Below, piece after piece: positions 8,083 through 17,005 of a stretch of 64,000 nt of DNA. The DNA is from CAWCVR01 sp963799105 (GTDB taxonomy: Bacteria > Acidobacteriota > Terriglobia > Bryobacterales > Bryobacteraceae). The stretch spans positions 310,001 through 374,000 of the forward strand of contig CAWCVR010000010.1 in the NCBI GenBank assembly GCA_963799105.1, written 5' to 3'. The notes under the pieces were generated by a model, which was given only the letters and a program-made list of their open reading frames with translations, searched no databases and had not been told where the DNA came from. Numbering within the stretch: the first letter of the stretch is position 1; each line of letters starts with the position of its first letter. Made by a program: the position numbers and the translations under genes.

Positions 8083-9786
8083 TTAACGGTACCGGTACAG
8101 TTTGACGTGCTGAATGGTGGGGCCGTCGGCGCCGAAAATCAACCCGCTGCCCGACTGGTTCCTGGCGGCCGCGGCAGCTTGGTCGTATTCCAACACCACG
8201 TCGTCGCCGTTCACCCTGCGCCCCGGAATCCACTTGCCGTTCACGAACTTGCCCCACTCCGCGCGGGCCAGGCCGGCAATCTCCGGTCCCGGCGTGTTGG
8301 GCGTGAAGGTGACCTGGATGTCGCGGCCGGCCACGAAGTACTCGTCGGGGCCGACTGCCACTACAATGGCATAGCCCAGCGTGGGCGGTGGATTCCGCCG
8401 GTTGGTCTGCAGCGCGACGTTGACCACGTAATCTCCCAGCGCGATATCCCGCTTGGAAAGCTGCGTGTTGAGCCAGGCAGCGCCGATGGTGCCCTTTTCC
8501 TGGGCATCCGTGATCAGCGGCGTCATCTGCGCCAGCACCGCGTAAGCCCTGGCGAGCGGCACGTTCTCGATCTCCGAGGACGCCGCCCCTCCGCCCGGCC
8601 GCACCTCGCCCCAGTGCTCCACATTATTGATGCCGAACGGCGAGTAGCCGATGGACGCGTACTGCCCAATGCCATAGAACGCGTTCGCCGCGCCTAACGC
8701 CTGGCCATACGACTCCGGCACGAATAGCGGATTGTTCGGCCGGCTGAAGCGCTCCGCCCAGTAGGGGAAGTTCGGCAGATGAACGTCCGGCGTGTTCATG
8801 TCGATCGAGGGCGCCCCGGCCTTCCAAATGTCGATCACCAGCGGCTCCGGGCAGCCTGATGGGTAATCGCCAGGCGCCTGGTCCTGAGGCTGGACGAGCC
8901 ACGTGTTGGTGAACACCGGCAGCGGATACTCGGCCTTGCCGGCCTTGGTCATGTGCTCCATGTAGCGCGCATAGTTCCACGCCATGAAGATCTCGTCGGT
9001 GGCGGTGGAGGGGCCGAAAACTTCCTTCCACGTGCCGGCGGTTTTGGCGCCGGCGTCATCCCATTGCTTGCGTAGATCCGGCCAGAGCGCCACCTTGTTC
9101 TTCTGCAGGTAGTCGAGCAATTCCGGCGGCACGGGCCCGTTGAAGGCAGCCTCGGCCGCCGCGGAGCGGTCGCGCGAGTCGCCGATCAGCCCCACTTCGT
9201 TCTCCAACTGAATCATCAGCACCGTCCGCTGCCCCGCGTCCACTTCCTTCACATGATGCATGAAGGCCGTGTAGGCTTTCGTGTCGGCGTCCAGGCTGGC
9301 CTGCGCAAATGTGGAGAGCACTTCCACCGGTTTGCCGTTCTTCAGGACCGCGCGCGGGAAACGCTTGAAGTCGGCCTTCACCCACTCCGGCGTGAAGCTC
9401 GACAGGCCGTTCTTCCAGCTTCCGAACCACAGCAGGATGACGCGCAGGTTGTGCTTCCGCGCGCCCTTGAGCAGCCCGTCGACGAGCGTGAAGTCGTACT
9501 TGCCTTCCACCGGCTCGACCCAGTCCCATCCCACACCCACCAGGACGGTGTTGACGTTCGCCTTGGCGATCTTCGGCCAGGCCGTGTCCATATACTCGAG
9601 GCTGGACGAAGCGGTGTTGTCGGCTTCGCCGGCCAGCGCCAGGTACGGCTTGCCGTCGACGATCAGTTGCGTGGCGGCGCCCCGCTTTTCGAGGTGGGGA
9701 ATCGGCGGGGCGGGCCGTAGTTGCGCGCTCCCCGTGGCGGCGAGCGCGAATAGAAGAGTGCAGATCGGCAGAATCGGATTTCTCAT
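8083..9786 (-). CDS. Secreted DUF5597 / GH42-like beta-galactosidase, copy 2
   Basis: Intact paralogue of 567 residues. The start ATG at 9786 has a strong ribosome site (AAGGAGAATACTC) and opens a signal peptide (MRNPILPICTLLFALAATGS). The barrel has the putative acid/base Glu in IQLENEVGLIG and the putative nucleophile Glu in PLFVPESYG; the DUF5597 C-terminus ends QHVKLYRYR. It is transcribed away from copy 1 and lies 11 bp downstream of the broken copy 3, so copies 3 and 2 probably formed one transcription unit read leftwards. It is predicted to be exported and to act on a beta-linked plant or microbial oligosaccharide. The specific sugar is not visible from the sequence. Confidence 0.85.
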   Translation of the reverse strand: MRNPILPICTLLFALAATGSAQLRPAPPIPHLEKRGAATQLIVDGKPYLALAGEADNTASSSLEYMDTAWPKIAKANVNTVLVGVGWDWVEPVEGKYDFTLVDGLLKGARKHNLRVILLWFGSWKNGLSSFTPEWVKADFKRFPRAVLKNGKPVEVLSTFAQASLDADTKAYTAFMHHVKEVDAGQRTVLMIQLENEVGLIGDSRDRSAAAEAAFNGPVPPELLDYLQKNKVALWPDLRKQWDDAGAKTAGTWKEVFGPSTATDEIFMAWNYARYMEHMTKAGKAEYPLPVFTNTWLVQPQDQAPGDYPSGCPEPLVIDIWKAGAPSIDMNTPDVHLPNFPYWAERFSRPNNPLFVPESYGQALGAANAFYGIGQYASIGYSPFGINNVEHWGEVRPGGGAASSEIENVPLARAYAVLAQMTPLITDAQEKGTIGAAWLNTQLSKRDIALGDYVVNVALQTNRRNPPPTLGYAIVVAVGPDEYFVAGRDIQVTFTPNTPGPEIAGLARAEWGKFVNGKWIPGRRVNGDDVVLEYDQAAAAARNQSGSGLIFGADGPTIQHVKLYRYR

Positions 9787-9797
9787 GAGTATTCTCC

Positions 9798-11506
9798 TTA
9801 ACGATACCGGTACAGCTTGACGTGCTGAATGCTGGGCCCGTCGTCCATGAAGCGCAGCCCGCTGCCGGACTGGATGCGCCGCGGCGGCCTTGGCCTGATC
9901 GTACTCCAGCACGCAATCGTCGCCGGCCAGCAGCCGCGTCGACCACCCAGCGGCCGTTCTCGAACCGGCCCGCTTCCACCCTGGCCAGCCCGGCGATGGG
10001 CGGCCCCGGCGTCTTCGGAAGGAATGTCACCTGAACGCCGGCGCCGGCCACATAGAACTCATCCTGCCCCGAGGCGATGACGATGGCGTACCCGACCTCG
10101 GGAATGATGCCGGGAGCCCGGCGATTGCGCGTGAGATTGACGTTCACCGTGTAGCCGCCCAGCTCGATGTCCTTCATCTGCAGACCCTTGTTGAGCCAGG
10201 CCGCCCCAATCGTGCCCTTCGCCTGGTGCTCCAGAATGAGGGGGCTGAGCTGCGCCAGAACCCTGTAGGCCTTGGGGAACGGGAGGCTGGCGACGTCGGT
10301 GGGCGTGGCCACCGCGACTCCGGTTCCCGGCCGGAACCCGGTCAGCCGCGTGGGCTGATCGATGCCCATGGGCGAGTAGCCGATGCCGTTGCGCTGCCCG
10401 ATGGCGTAGAACGCGTTGGCCGCGCCCGCCGCGGTGGCGGACGACTCGGGAATGAAGAGCGGGTTGCCGCTCGCGGCTGTACCGGTCGGCCAGCTCGTTG
10501 AATTCCGGCAGGTAGATATCCGGCGACAGCATGTCGATTTGCGGCCCGCCGGCCCGCCAGATATCGTGCATGTGAGCCTGCGGCCCGCCGCTCGGGTAAT
10601 CGCCCGGCCCCTTGTCCTCCGGCTGCACGATCCAGGCGTTGACGTACATCGGCACGGGGTACTCGGCCTTGCCGGCCTCCGCCACCTTGCCGATGTAGCG
10701 CGAGTAGTTCCACGCCATGAAGACCTCGTCCGCCCTGCCCGGTCCGGCGCCGAAGACCTGTTCCCAGGTTCCGGAAGTCTTGGCTCCCGCCGCCTCCCAC
10801 ACCTTGCGCGTCTCGGGCAGCAGGGAATCCTTGTGCGCCTGCAGGTAATCGGTGAGTTCCTTTGGAACCGGCTTGGCAAAGGCCTCGTTGGCCAGCGCGG
10901 ACCGGTCGCGCGAATCGCCGATCAGGCCAACTTCATTCTCCAGTTGGACCATGATGGTGGTGCGGGCGGGCGAATCGCCTTCCCTTGATATGCCGCATGA
11001 AGGCCGCGAAGGCTTTGGCATCGGCGGCGCGGTTGGCGTCGCTCAAGGTGGACAGCACCTCGACGGTGTTGCCCGCCGGCCAGTTGGGCGCGCGGAAAGC
11101 GGTCCTGGTTGGCCACCACCCAGACCGGGGCGAAGTTGGTGAGCCCGTTCTTCCAGCTTGCGAACCACAGCCACGCGATGCGCATGTGGTTGGCGCGGGC
11201 GTCGCGGATGACGTTGTCCGCCAGGGTGAAATCGAACTTGCCCTCCTGGGGCTCGATCCAGGCCCAGGCCATCGGCGCCAGCACGGTGTTGAGCCCGACC
11301 TTCACCAGGTGCGGCCACACCGTCTTCATGTGCTCCGGGCTGGAGGCGGCGGTGTTGGTCAACTCGCCGGCCAGGACCAGGAACGGCTTGCCATCGACAA
11401 TGAGCTGAGTGGCGGAGCCCCTCTTCTCGAGGTGGGCAGGCGGCGGGACGGTTGCCGCCGTCAGCGTGCCGATCAGCGCCAGCAAGATACTCGCGTTTAG
11501 GATCAT
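9798..11506 (-). pseudogene. DUF5597 beta-galactosidase copy 3, broken by five +1 frameshifts
   Basis: Homology to copies 1 and 2 runs from a signal peptide at the ATG at 11506 (MILNASILLALIGTLTAATV) to a terminal KLYRYR and TAA at 9798. The frame breaks five times, near 11071, 10983, 10472, 9934 and 9876. Each break is repaired by removing one base: for example GGG[C]AAC restores GGNTVEVLST, and GCG[C]ATC restores the C-terminal QSGSGLRF. Both catalytic motifs (QLENEVG and LFIPESS) are preserved between breaks, and no in-frame stop is needed to explain the data. It is either a very recent pseudogene or an intact gene with base-insertion errors in the assembly. Because secA here shows the same kind of break, I favour the second explanation. 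Confidence 0.8.
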
Positions 11507-11519
11507 ATGCTCTGAGCAT

Positions 11520-11536
11520 TGTACTGCATCATGCAT
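11520..11536. promoter_or_regulatory. Putative GntR operator, site 1
   Basis: TGTACTGCATCATGCAT lies in the 76-bp divergent gap between DUF5597 copy 3 and the permease. It shares TACTGCATCATG with the site at 16879 and TACTGCATC with a site (reverse strand) near 15949. The core TGCATCATGCA is palindromic (TGCA-TCA-TGCA). FadR-type GntR regulators bind short palindromes of this kind, and such a regulator is encoded at 16105. The link is inference. Confidence 0.5.
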
Positions 11537-11582
11537 TGAAGGGTGCTAGTATTGTTCCGCGAAAGCCCTGAAAGGATGTTCC

Positions 11583-12587
11583 ATGACTTTGCCTCACTCG
11601 TACGGACTGGCGTTGATGCTCACGATTCTGACGATGTTCTGCTGGGGTTCCTGGGCCAACGCGCTCAAGTTCGCCAAGGGCTGGCGCTTTGAACTGCTCT
11701 ACTACGACTACTCCATCGGGGTGGCGCTGTGCGCGCTGGTGGCCGGGCTGACGTTCGGCACGCTGGGGCCGGGCAGTCCCCAGTTCCTGGCCGATTTGAC
11801 GCAGGCGGGCGGCATAAATATATTTTACGGATTCCTGGGCGGGGTTATCTTCAACCTCTCGAACATCCTGGTGGTGGGGGCCATCTCGGTGGCAGGCATG
11901 GGGGTGGGGTTCCCCATCGGCGTGGGGCTGGCGCTGGTGGTGGGGGTTATCTGGAACTACATCCTCAAGCCGCAGGGGAACCCGTGGCTTCTAGCCCTGG
12001 GCGTCGGCCTGGTTCTGGCTGCCGTGGTGGTGGACGCCATCGTCTACCGGATGCACGCTGCGGGTACCGGCGCGCCCGAAGACGCCGACGCCAAACGAAA
12101 GGCCACATGGAAAGGAATCAGGCTGGCGGTGGTGGGCGGCATTCTGATGGGAATGTTCTATCCGCTGGTGGAGAAAGGCATGACAAGCCCGAACGAACTT
12201 CACCAGTATGGGGTCGCGTTCGTCTTTGGCCTGGGCGTGCTGGTATCAGTCTTTGTGTACAACCTCCTTTTCTTAAGATTCCCCATCGCGGGCCCGCGGC
12301 TGAGTTTCGGAGATTACCTGAGAGGGAGCTCGTGGGTGCATTTCCTGGGGATCGCGGGCGGCGCGATGTGGATGACGGGTTCGCTTGCCAACTGGGTGGC
12401 TTCCAGCCAGGTGGGACCGGCCATCGCCTACGCGCTCGGGCAAGGCTCCACCATGGTGGGGGCGCTGTGGGGCGTGCTGGTATGGAAGGAATTCGCGGGG
12501 GGCGGGGCGCGCCTGAACCGGCTCATCGTGCTCATGTTCGTGCTCTTTGTGGCCGGCCTCACGGTAGTCTCCATCGCGAAGAGCTAG
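11583..12587 (+). CDS. DMT-superfamily sugar/ureide-type permease
   Basis: Integral membrane protein of 334 residues with about ten hydrophobic helices in two similar halves. The N-terminal FCWGSWANALKFAKGWRFEL and YYDYSIGVAL resemble signature segments I associate with ureide permeases and the related glucose/ribose uptake (GRP) and RhaT-like transporters. The start ATG at 11583 follows AAAGGATGTTCC. It is divergent from the broken glycosidase and is followed by a sugar kinase, so uptake of a free sugar or small glycoside released by the secreted DUF5597 enzymes is a reasonable inference. A cytoplasmic loop (about residues 160-175) carries many charged residues. Substrate unknown; a multidrug or nucleobase role is not excluded. 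Confidence 0.75.
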   Translation: MTLPHSYGLALMLTILTMFCWGSWANALKFAKGWRFELLYYDYSIGVALCALVAGLTFGTLGPGSPQFLADLTQAGGINIFYGFLGGVIFNLSNILVVGAISVAGMGVGFPIGVGLALVVGVIWNYILKPQGNPWLLALGVGLVLAAVVVDAIVYRMHAAGTGAPEDADAKRKATWKGIRLAVVGGILMGMFYPLVEKGMTSPNELHQYGVAFVFGLGVLVSVFVYNLLFLRFPIAGPRLSFGDYLRGSSWVHFLGIAGGAMWMTGSLANWVASSQVGPAIAYALGQGSTMVGALWGVLVWKEFAGGGARLNRLIVLMFVLFVAGLTVVSIAKS

Positions 12588-12597
12588 GAAAAAGGGG

Positions 12598-12647
12598 AAA
12601 AAGGGGTCAGACCCCATTTATTGGAAAATGGGGTCTGACCCCTTTTT
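12598..12647. repeat. GGGGTCAGACCCC palindromic repeat, copy 2
   Basis: A perfect 22-bp inverted repeat (left arm 12598-12619, right arm 12626-12647) with the six-base loop ATTGGA. The core is GGGGTCAGACCCCATTT and the stem ends in a T run, so it can terminate transcripts of the permease gene. It is the same element as 8034-8081 in opposite orientation. The two copies bracket the segment holding DUF5597 copies 2 and 3 and the permease. Confidence 0.9.
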
Positions 12648-12662
12648 TTGGGGAGAGATCGT

Positions 12663-14189
12663 TTGGAACCGCTACTACTTGGCATCGATGCCGGAACCAG
12701 TTCGGTGAAAGCCGTCCTGCTGGACCTTCGCGGCAACCTGTGCGCCGTCTGCAGCGCCGAATACCCGCTGCATCACATTCGGCCGGCGTGGGTGGAGCAA
12801 GACCCGGAAGACTGGTGGCAGGCCACCTGCCAAGCCGTTCGCGAGGCGCTCGGCAAAGTCCCGCACGGGCCGGAAAGGGTCCTGGGGCTGGCCGTCAGTT
12901 CTCAGGCGCCCACGCTGTTGGCGCTGGACCGCTCCGGCAAGCCGCTGCGCCCCGCCATGATTTGGATGGACCGCCGCGCCGAAGCCGAGGCTGTGAGCCT
13001 GGCCGAACGGTTGGGGGCTGAGGAGATTTACCGGATCACCGGCAACCGGCCCGACGCCTTCTACGTGGCCGCGCGGCTGCTCTGGCTGCGCAATCACGAA
13101 CCTGAAATTCTCAAACAGGCTTGGAAGTTCGCGCAGGTGAACGGCTACATCAACTACCGGTTTACGGGACGGCTCACCGTCGATCCGGCGCACGCCGTGC
13201 TGATGCAGATGTGCAACTACGCCACCGGAAAGTGGTCCGAGGCGCTTTGCTCCGCCTGCGGAGTGGACCCGGCGCAGTTCCCCGAGGTCATGGAAGCGCA
13301 CCGCGTTCAGGGCGAGGTCACCGCCGAAGCCGCCGAAGCGTCGGGCCTTCGGGCCGGCACTGCGGTGATGGCCGGGACCGTGGACAGCCCCTCGGCGGCC
13401 CTGGAGGCGGGCGTGACCGCTCCCGGGATCGCCGTCGAAATGACGGGCACTTCCACCGTCGTCATCATCCCCAACGACCGCGGTCTCACCGAGCCGGCGC
13501 TCATCGCCATGCCGCATGCCCTGCCGGGAATCCACCTGCTGCTCGGCGCCATGGTTTCTTCGGGTGGTTGCCTGCGCTGGTTCCGGGACCAGCTTGGACA
13601 GGCCGAGGTGCAGGCCGCGAAGGAACAGGGGGCCGACGCGTTCGATCTGCTGACCGGGCAGGCGGCGCAGGCGGCTCCGGGCAGCGACGGCGTGATTTTC
13701 CTCCCCTACATGATGGGAGAACGCTCGCCTTTGTGGCATACCAACGCCCGCGGGGTGTTCTTCGGCCTCTCGCTGGCCACCACGAAGGCGGCGCTGGTGC
13801 GCTCCATTCTGGAGGGCGCGGCCTTTGCCCTTCGCCACAACGTGGAGGTGGCCGCGCACGCCGGCGCCGAAGTGCGCGAGATGCGAAGCGTGGGCGGCTG
13901 CAGCCGCAGCGATCTCTGGAATCAAATCAAGGCGGACGTGTTAGGTATCCCCGTGCTGCTGCCGCGCACTTCGGTGGGCTCTCCCTACGGCTGCGCCATC
14001 CTGGCGGGAATGGGGACCGGCGTCTTCCCCGATGTGGGGAAATCGCTCGCGGAGATGGTGCGGCTCGACCGGCGCTTCGAACCGGACCCGGCGAATCACG
14101 AACGGTATTCGCGGATCTACCAGGTGTTCCGGAACGTTTACGATCACCTGAGGGGCGACTTCGACAGCGCCTCCGCCATCACCCCGTGA
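12663..14189 (+). CDS. FGGY-family carbohydrate kinase (xylulokinase-like)
   Basis: Cytoplasmic ATP-dependent sugar kinase of 508 residues. The N-terminal LLGIDAGTSSVKAVLLDLRG is the FGGY phosphate-binding loop; WMDRRAEAEA supplies the catalytic Asp region; MTGTSTVV and SVGGCSRSDLWNQIKADVLG are the second-domain signatures. The order and motifs look most like xylulokinase (XylB), but FGGY substrate cannot be fixed by eye. I start it at TTG 12663, which follows GGGGAGAGATCG, rather than at the TTG at 12648 that abuts the palindromic repeat. Its 3' end overlaps the convergent glpD-like gene by 46 bp. It probably phosphorylates the sugar brought in by the permease upstream. Confidence 0.88.
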   Translation: MEPLLLGIDAGTSSVKAVLLDLRGNLCAVCSAEYPLHHIRPAWVEQDPEDWWQATCQAVREALGKVPHGPERVLGLAVSSQAPTLLALDRSGKPLRPAMIWMDRRAEAEAVSLAERLGAEEIYRITGNRPDAFYVAARLLWLRNHEPEILKQAWKFAQVNGYINYRFTGRLTVDPAHAVLMQMCNYATGKWSEALCSACGVDPAQFPEVMEAHRVQGEVTAEAAEASGLRAGTAVMAGTVDSPSAALEAGVTAPGIAVEMTGTSTVVIIPNDRGLTEPALIAMPHALPGIHLLLGAMVSSGGCLRWFRDQLGQAEVQAAKEQGADAFDLLTGQAAQAAPGSDGVIFLPYMMGERSPLWHTNARGVFFGLSLATTKAALVRSILEGAAFALRHNVEVAAHAGAEVREMRSVGGCSRSDLWNQIKADVLGIPVLLPRTSVGSPYGCAILAGMGTGVFPDVGKSLAEMVRLDRRFEPDPANHERYSRIYQVFRNVYDHLRGDFDSASAITP

Positions 14190-15820
14190 ACCTTCTCCAG
14201 AAGTTGGACGGTTCGTTCGACCTCGGCCGCGGCGTCCTCGCTCGACCACCCGAGAACCGGCGCCATGATGGCGGCCAGCTCCTCCAGTAAGGGCCGGTTC
14301 ACCTCTCCCAGCAGGGCCATTAGGGTTCGCCGCAGGACCACGTCGTCGAGGTGGACCACGCGGTCGTGGAGCGCTATGAATTCGATCTCGCGGCGGGAGT
14401 ACGCCGGATACCAAGCCAGCGGGGAGTCCGGGCCGGCACTCAGATAAGCGGCCACTTTCTCCGCCCCGGTTCCGTAGCGTTCCACCAACGCCGCGAGGCG
14501 CTCCTGGGATAGCCCGGTACCCTCCGGCATCCGTGGGGGAAAGCCCTTGCCGCCCCCGATCGGAAGATCCTCCGAACCGCGGACTCGCGGGCGTCCCAGC
14601 ACCCGCAGGATCTCGATCGAGACCTTCTCGGCAAGCGCGCGGAACGTGGTCCACTTGCCGCCCACCAGCGAGTAGATCGGGAAATCGATTCCGTTGCCCG
14701 GGGCCAGAACCGGGTAGCTGTGGTCGCGGCTGATCTGGCCTGGGGTAAGGGCGTCGCTGCGCGGCAGGGGGCGGACGCCGCAAAACCGGAAGACCACGTG
14801 CGACCGGTCCACATGGATCGACGGGAATGCCTGCCGCATGGCCTCGAGGATGTAGTCGACTTCAGCTTCGTCGCAGACCACCTCGGGATCTTCCGCCGGG
14901 ATGTCCGTGGCGCCGGCCACGATCTTGCCTTCGACCGCGTAGAAGATGCAGATGCGGCCGTCCTGGTTGACGAAGTAGATCATCCCGTCCCCGGTCGCAG
15001 CCACCAGTTCGGGGTGATCGAGCACGATGTGCGAGCCCTTGGTGCCGCCGATGAAGCGGCTCGCGCGCCCCAGACCGCGATTGACGAGGTCGATCCACGG
15101 GCCCGCGGCGTTGACGACGATCCGCGGCCTCACTTCGCAGGTCTCGCCCGAAACCTCGTCGCGCAGGACGACCGTGCCGCCCGCGGCGCTCTCGATCCGG
15201 ACGTAATTCAGCGCCCGCGCCGCGGGACAAGCGGCTTCGGCGTCCAGAACCAGTTCCAGGCACAGCCGCTCCGGATACGTGATCCGGGCATCGTAGTAAG
15301 TTGCGGTGCAGATGACCTCGGGATTCAGCGCGGGCCGGAGCGCCAGGGCCTCCCGCCGGAAGCGGAAGCGGTGCCGTGGCAGCGGGGAATTGCGGCCGGC
15401 CAGGAAGTCGTACATCGCCAGCCCGGTCTTGATGAGAAGCGCTCCCCGGTTGCCCGGCCTGGCGGGCCAGCCAAGGAAATTGCGGATTGCGGGAACGATG
15501 CCGGACGTCCAATTGAAGATCGGAATCGTGGTAGGCAGCGGCTTGACGTAGTGGGGCGCGTTCCTCAGCAACCGGTTTCGCTCCCGGAGCGATTCGCGCA
15601 CCAGGCGGAATTCGGCGTTTTCCAGGTATCGCAAGCCGCCGTGAATAACACGGGTCATGGCGGCGCTGGTTCCGGCGCAGAAATCGGACTTATCGACCAG
15701 CAGGGCGTCGATTCCCTGCAGGGCTAACTCATTGAGCAAGCCAATCCCGTTGATGCCGCCGCCAATTATCAGGACGGAGACATCGGGGTGATCGTGAAGC
15801 GAGGCGAATTCTGGCCGCAT
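14144..15820 (-). CDS. glpD: FAD-dependent glycerol-3-phosphate dehydrogenase family protein
   Basis: FAD oxidoreductase of 558 residues that in this family oxidises glycerol 3-phosphate to dihydroxyacetone phosphate and reduces quinone at the membrane. The N-terminal dinucleotide fold VLIIGGGINGIGLLNELALQ, the FAD motif GTSAAMTRVIHGGLRYLE and a GIDFPIYSLVGGKWTTFRAL segment match GlpD. The C-terminal helical domain is present. Start ATG 15820 was chosen (AGGAACCCGG upstream); an ATG further up (15874) adds an unconserved leader. It is divergent from the GntR gene with 284 bp between, and convergent with the sugar kinase. In this context it may act on a related polyol phosphate, so the glpD symbol is by family. 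Confidence 0.85.
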   Translation of the reverse strand: MRPEFASLHDHPDVSVLIIGGGINGIGLLNELALQGIDALLVDKSDFCAGTSAAMTRVIHGGLRYLENAEFRLVRESLRERNRLLRNAPHYVKPLPTTIPIFNWTSGIVPAIRNFLGWPARPGNRGALLIKTGLAMYDFLAGRNSPLPRHRFRFRREALALRPALNPEVICTATYYDARITYPERLCLELVLDAEAACPAARALNYVRIESAAGGTVVLRDEVSGETCEVRPRIVVNAAGPWIDLVNRGLGRASRFIGGTKGSHIVLDHPELVAATGDGMIYFVNQDGRICIFYAVEGKIVAGATDIPAEDPEVVCDEAEVDYILEAMRQAFPSIHVDRSHVVFRFCGVRPLPRSDALTPGQISRDHSYPVLAPGNGIDFPIYSLVGGKWTTFRALAEKVSIEILRVLGRPRVRGSEDLPIGGGKGFPPRMPEGTGLSQERLAALVERYGTGAEKVAAYLSAGPDSPLAWYPAYSRREIEFIALHDRVVHLDDVVLRRTLMALLGEVNRPLLEELAAIMAPVLGWSSEDAAAEVERTVQLLEKVHGVMAEALSKSPLR

Positions 15821-15946
15821 CCGGGTTCCTGGGGAACTGTAAATGTAACACAAATCGGCATTTGAGGTCCGCATCCCACGCTGCTGTACGGGTCGGCAAG
15901 AGGACAGATCGTTGCCCGGAAGACACCTTGCGCCCTCGGCTCATTC

Positions 15947-15962
15947 CGATGCAGTATGGATT
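15947..15962 (-). promoter_or_regulatory. Putative GntR operator, site 3 (partial match)
   Basis: The reverse strand reads ATACTGCATC (15949-15958), ten bases identical to the site at 16879. The downstream half (ATGTAT) is not kept. It lies in the divergent gap between the glpD-like gene and the GntR gene, where autoregulation would be expected. Chance of a given 10-mer in this window is about one in eight, so the position is what makes it notable. Confidence 0.35.
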
Positions 15963-16104
15963 ATGGATGGCATTTGGAAGCGCGCTTCACGCCTGTCGAT
16001 CGGGCGATGCCACCGATTGGTGGAGGCGCCAGCGAGGGCTTGACAGTGCGGTTTTCAATAGCCATGAGGTTTCACACCTTGCTTTGCTTCGCATCGAGCC
16101 GCGT

Positions 16105-16797
16105 ATGATGAACATTGATAGCGCACCACTCAAACCGGTCACCCTCAGACATCGAATCGTCGAGATTATCAGGCAGGCCATCACGACTGGCGATCTCAGC
16201 CCAGGAGACAGGATCGTCGAGTTGCGCCTGGCCAAGCAGTTGGGCGTCGGAAATACGGCTGTCAGGGAAGCGCTTTTCGAGTTGGAGCGGGCCGGCCTGG
16301 TCACGCGAATTCCAAATAAGGGCAGCTTCATCACCAAGACGACGCTGGAGGACGCCCAGCAGATCTTCCGCGTCCGAAAAGAGCTCGAAGGTCTGGCCGT
16401 GGAACTGGCTTTGGAGCACATGTCCGCTGCCTACCTCGACATGTTGCAGGACTTGGTGGACGCCATGAAGGATGCCGCTGAAACCGGCGATTTTGAACGC
16501 TTCTACCAGAACGATCTGGAGTTTCACCGGACTCTCTGGCAACTGTCCCAGAACCGCTATCTGGCCAATTGCCTGGAGACCCTGGTGGTGCCCCTGTTCG
16601 CGTTCTTCCTTATCCGCACCCGCTTGGACTACAGGGTCGATCTGCTCGGCAGCGCCCAACGCCATCATCAACTTCTCGAGAGCATCAGGAACCGGCGCCG
16701 GGTCAAGGATTCCATGATCGCTTCTTTGGACTCTTCCGAGATGTTCTGGCAGCAGGCTGAACACGCGCTCGCCGGTCCGTCGTCAGGCGACCGGTAG
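16105..16797 (+). CDS. GntR family transcriptional regulator, FadR/FCD type
   Basis: DNA-binding regulator of 230 residues. The N-terminal winged helix-turn-helix (LRHRIVEIIRQAITTGDLSP, then VELRLAKQLGVGNTAVREAL and GLVTRIPNKGSFI) is the standard GntR head. The helical C-terminal part is an FCD effector domain, with a possible metal-binding set including EFHRTLW and HHQLLESI. Two adjacent ATGs (16105, 16108) are possible; upstream codons in the frame look non-coding. FadR-type regulators usually sense organic acids or sugar acids. It sits between the glpD-like gene and the 17006 operon, and operator-like words in the three intergenic gaps of this locus suggest it controls the surrounding sugar genes. 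Confidence 0.9.
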   Translation: MMNIDSAPLKPVTLRHRIVEIIRQAITTGDLSPGDRIVELRLAKQLGVGNTAVREALFELERAGLVTRIPNKGSFITKTTLEDAQQIFRVRKELEGLAVELALEHMSAAYLDMLQDLVDAMKDAAETGDFERFYQNDLEFHRTLWQLSQNRYLANCLETLVVPLFAFFLIRTRLDYRVDLLGSAQRHHQLLESIRNRRRVKDSMIASLDSSEMFWQQAEHALAGPSSGDR

Positions 16798-16878
16798 AAA
16801 TGAGAGCGGTCCATGCCGGCGCTGTCGAAAGCGGGAATCGATCCATCCGGCTTCCAATGACAGTGCTCCCTCATCCTG

Positions 16879-16896
16879 TATACTGCATCATGTATC
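16879..16896. promoter_or_regulatory. Putative GntR operator, site 2
   Basis: TATACTGCATCATGTATC, with outer arms ATAC/GTAT in inverted orientation, is 110 bp upstream of the gene at 17006 and 82 bp after the GntR stop. It matches site 1 at 11520 in 14 of 16 positions (TACTGCATCATG identical). A 12-base identity between two intergenic sites of one locus is unlikely by chance in 64 kb. Confidence 0.5.
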
Positions 16897-17005
16897 GTGC
16901 ACCGGATCATGGTGCTACAATCTTTGCACGCGGCGTGAAGGCCCGTGAGCGCAGTAAGGGACTTCGTTCCGCGACATCGACGGAAGAAATGGGAGGCACA
17001 GAAGC

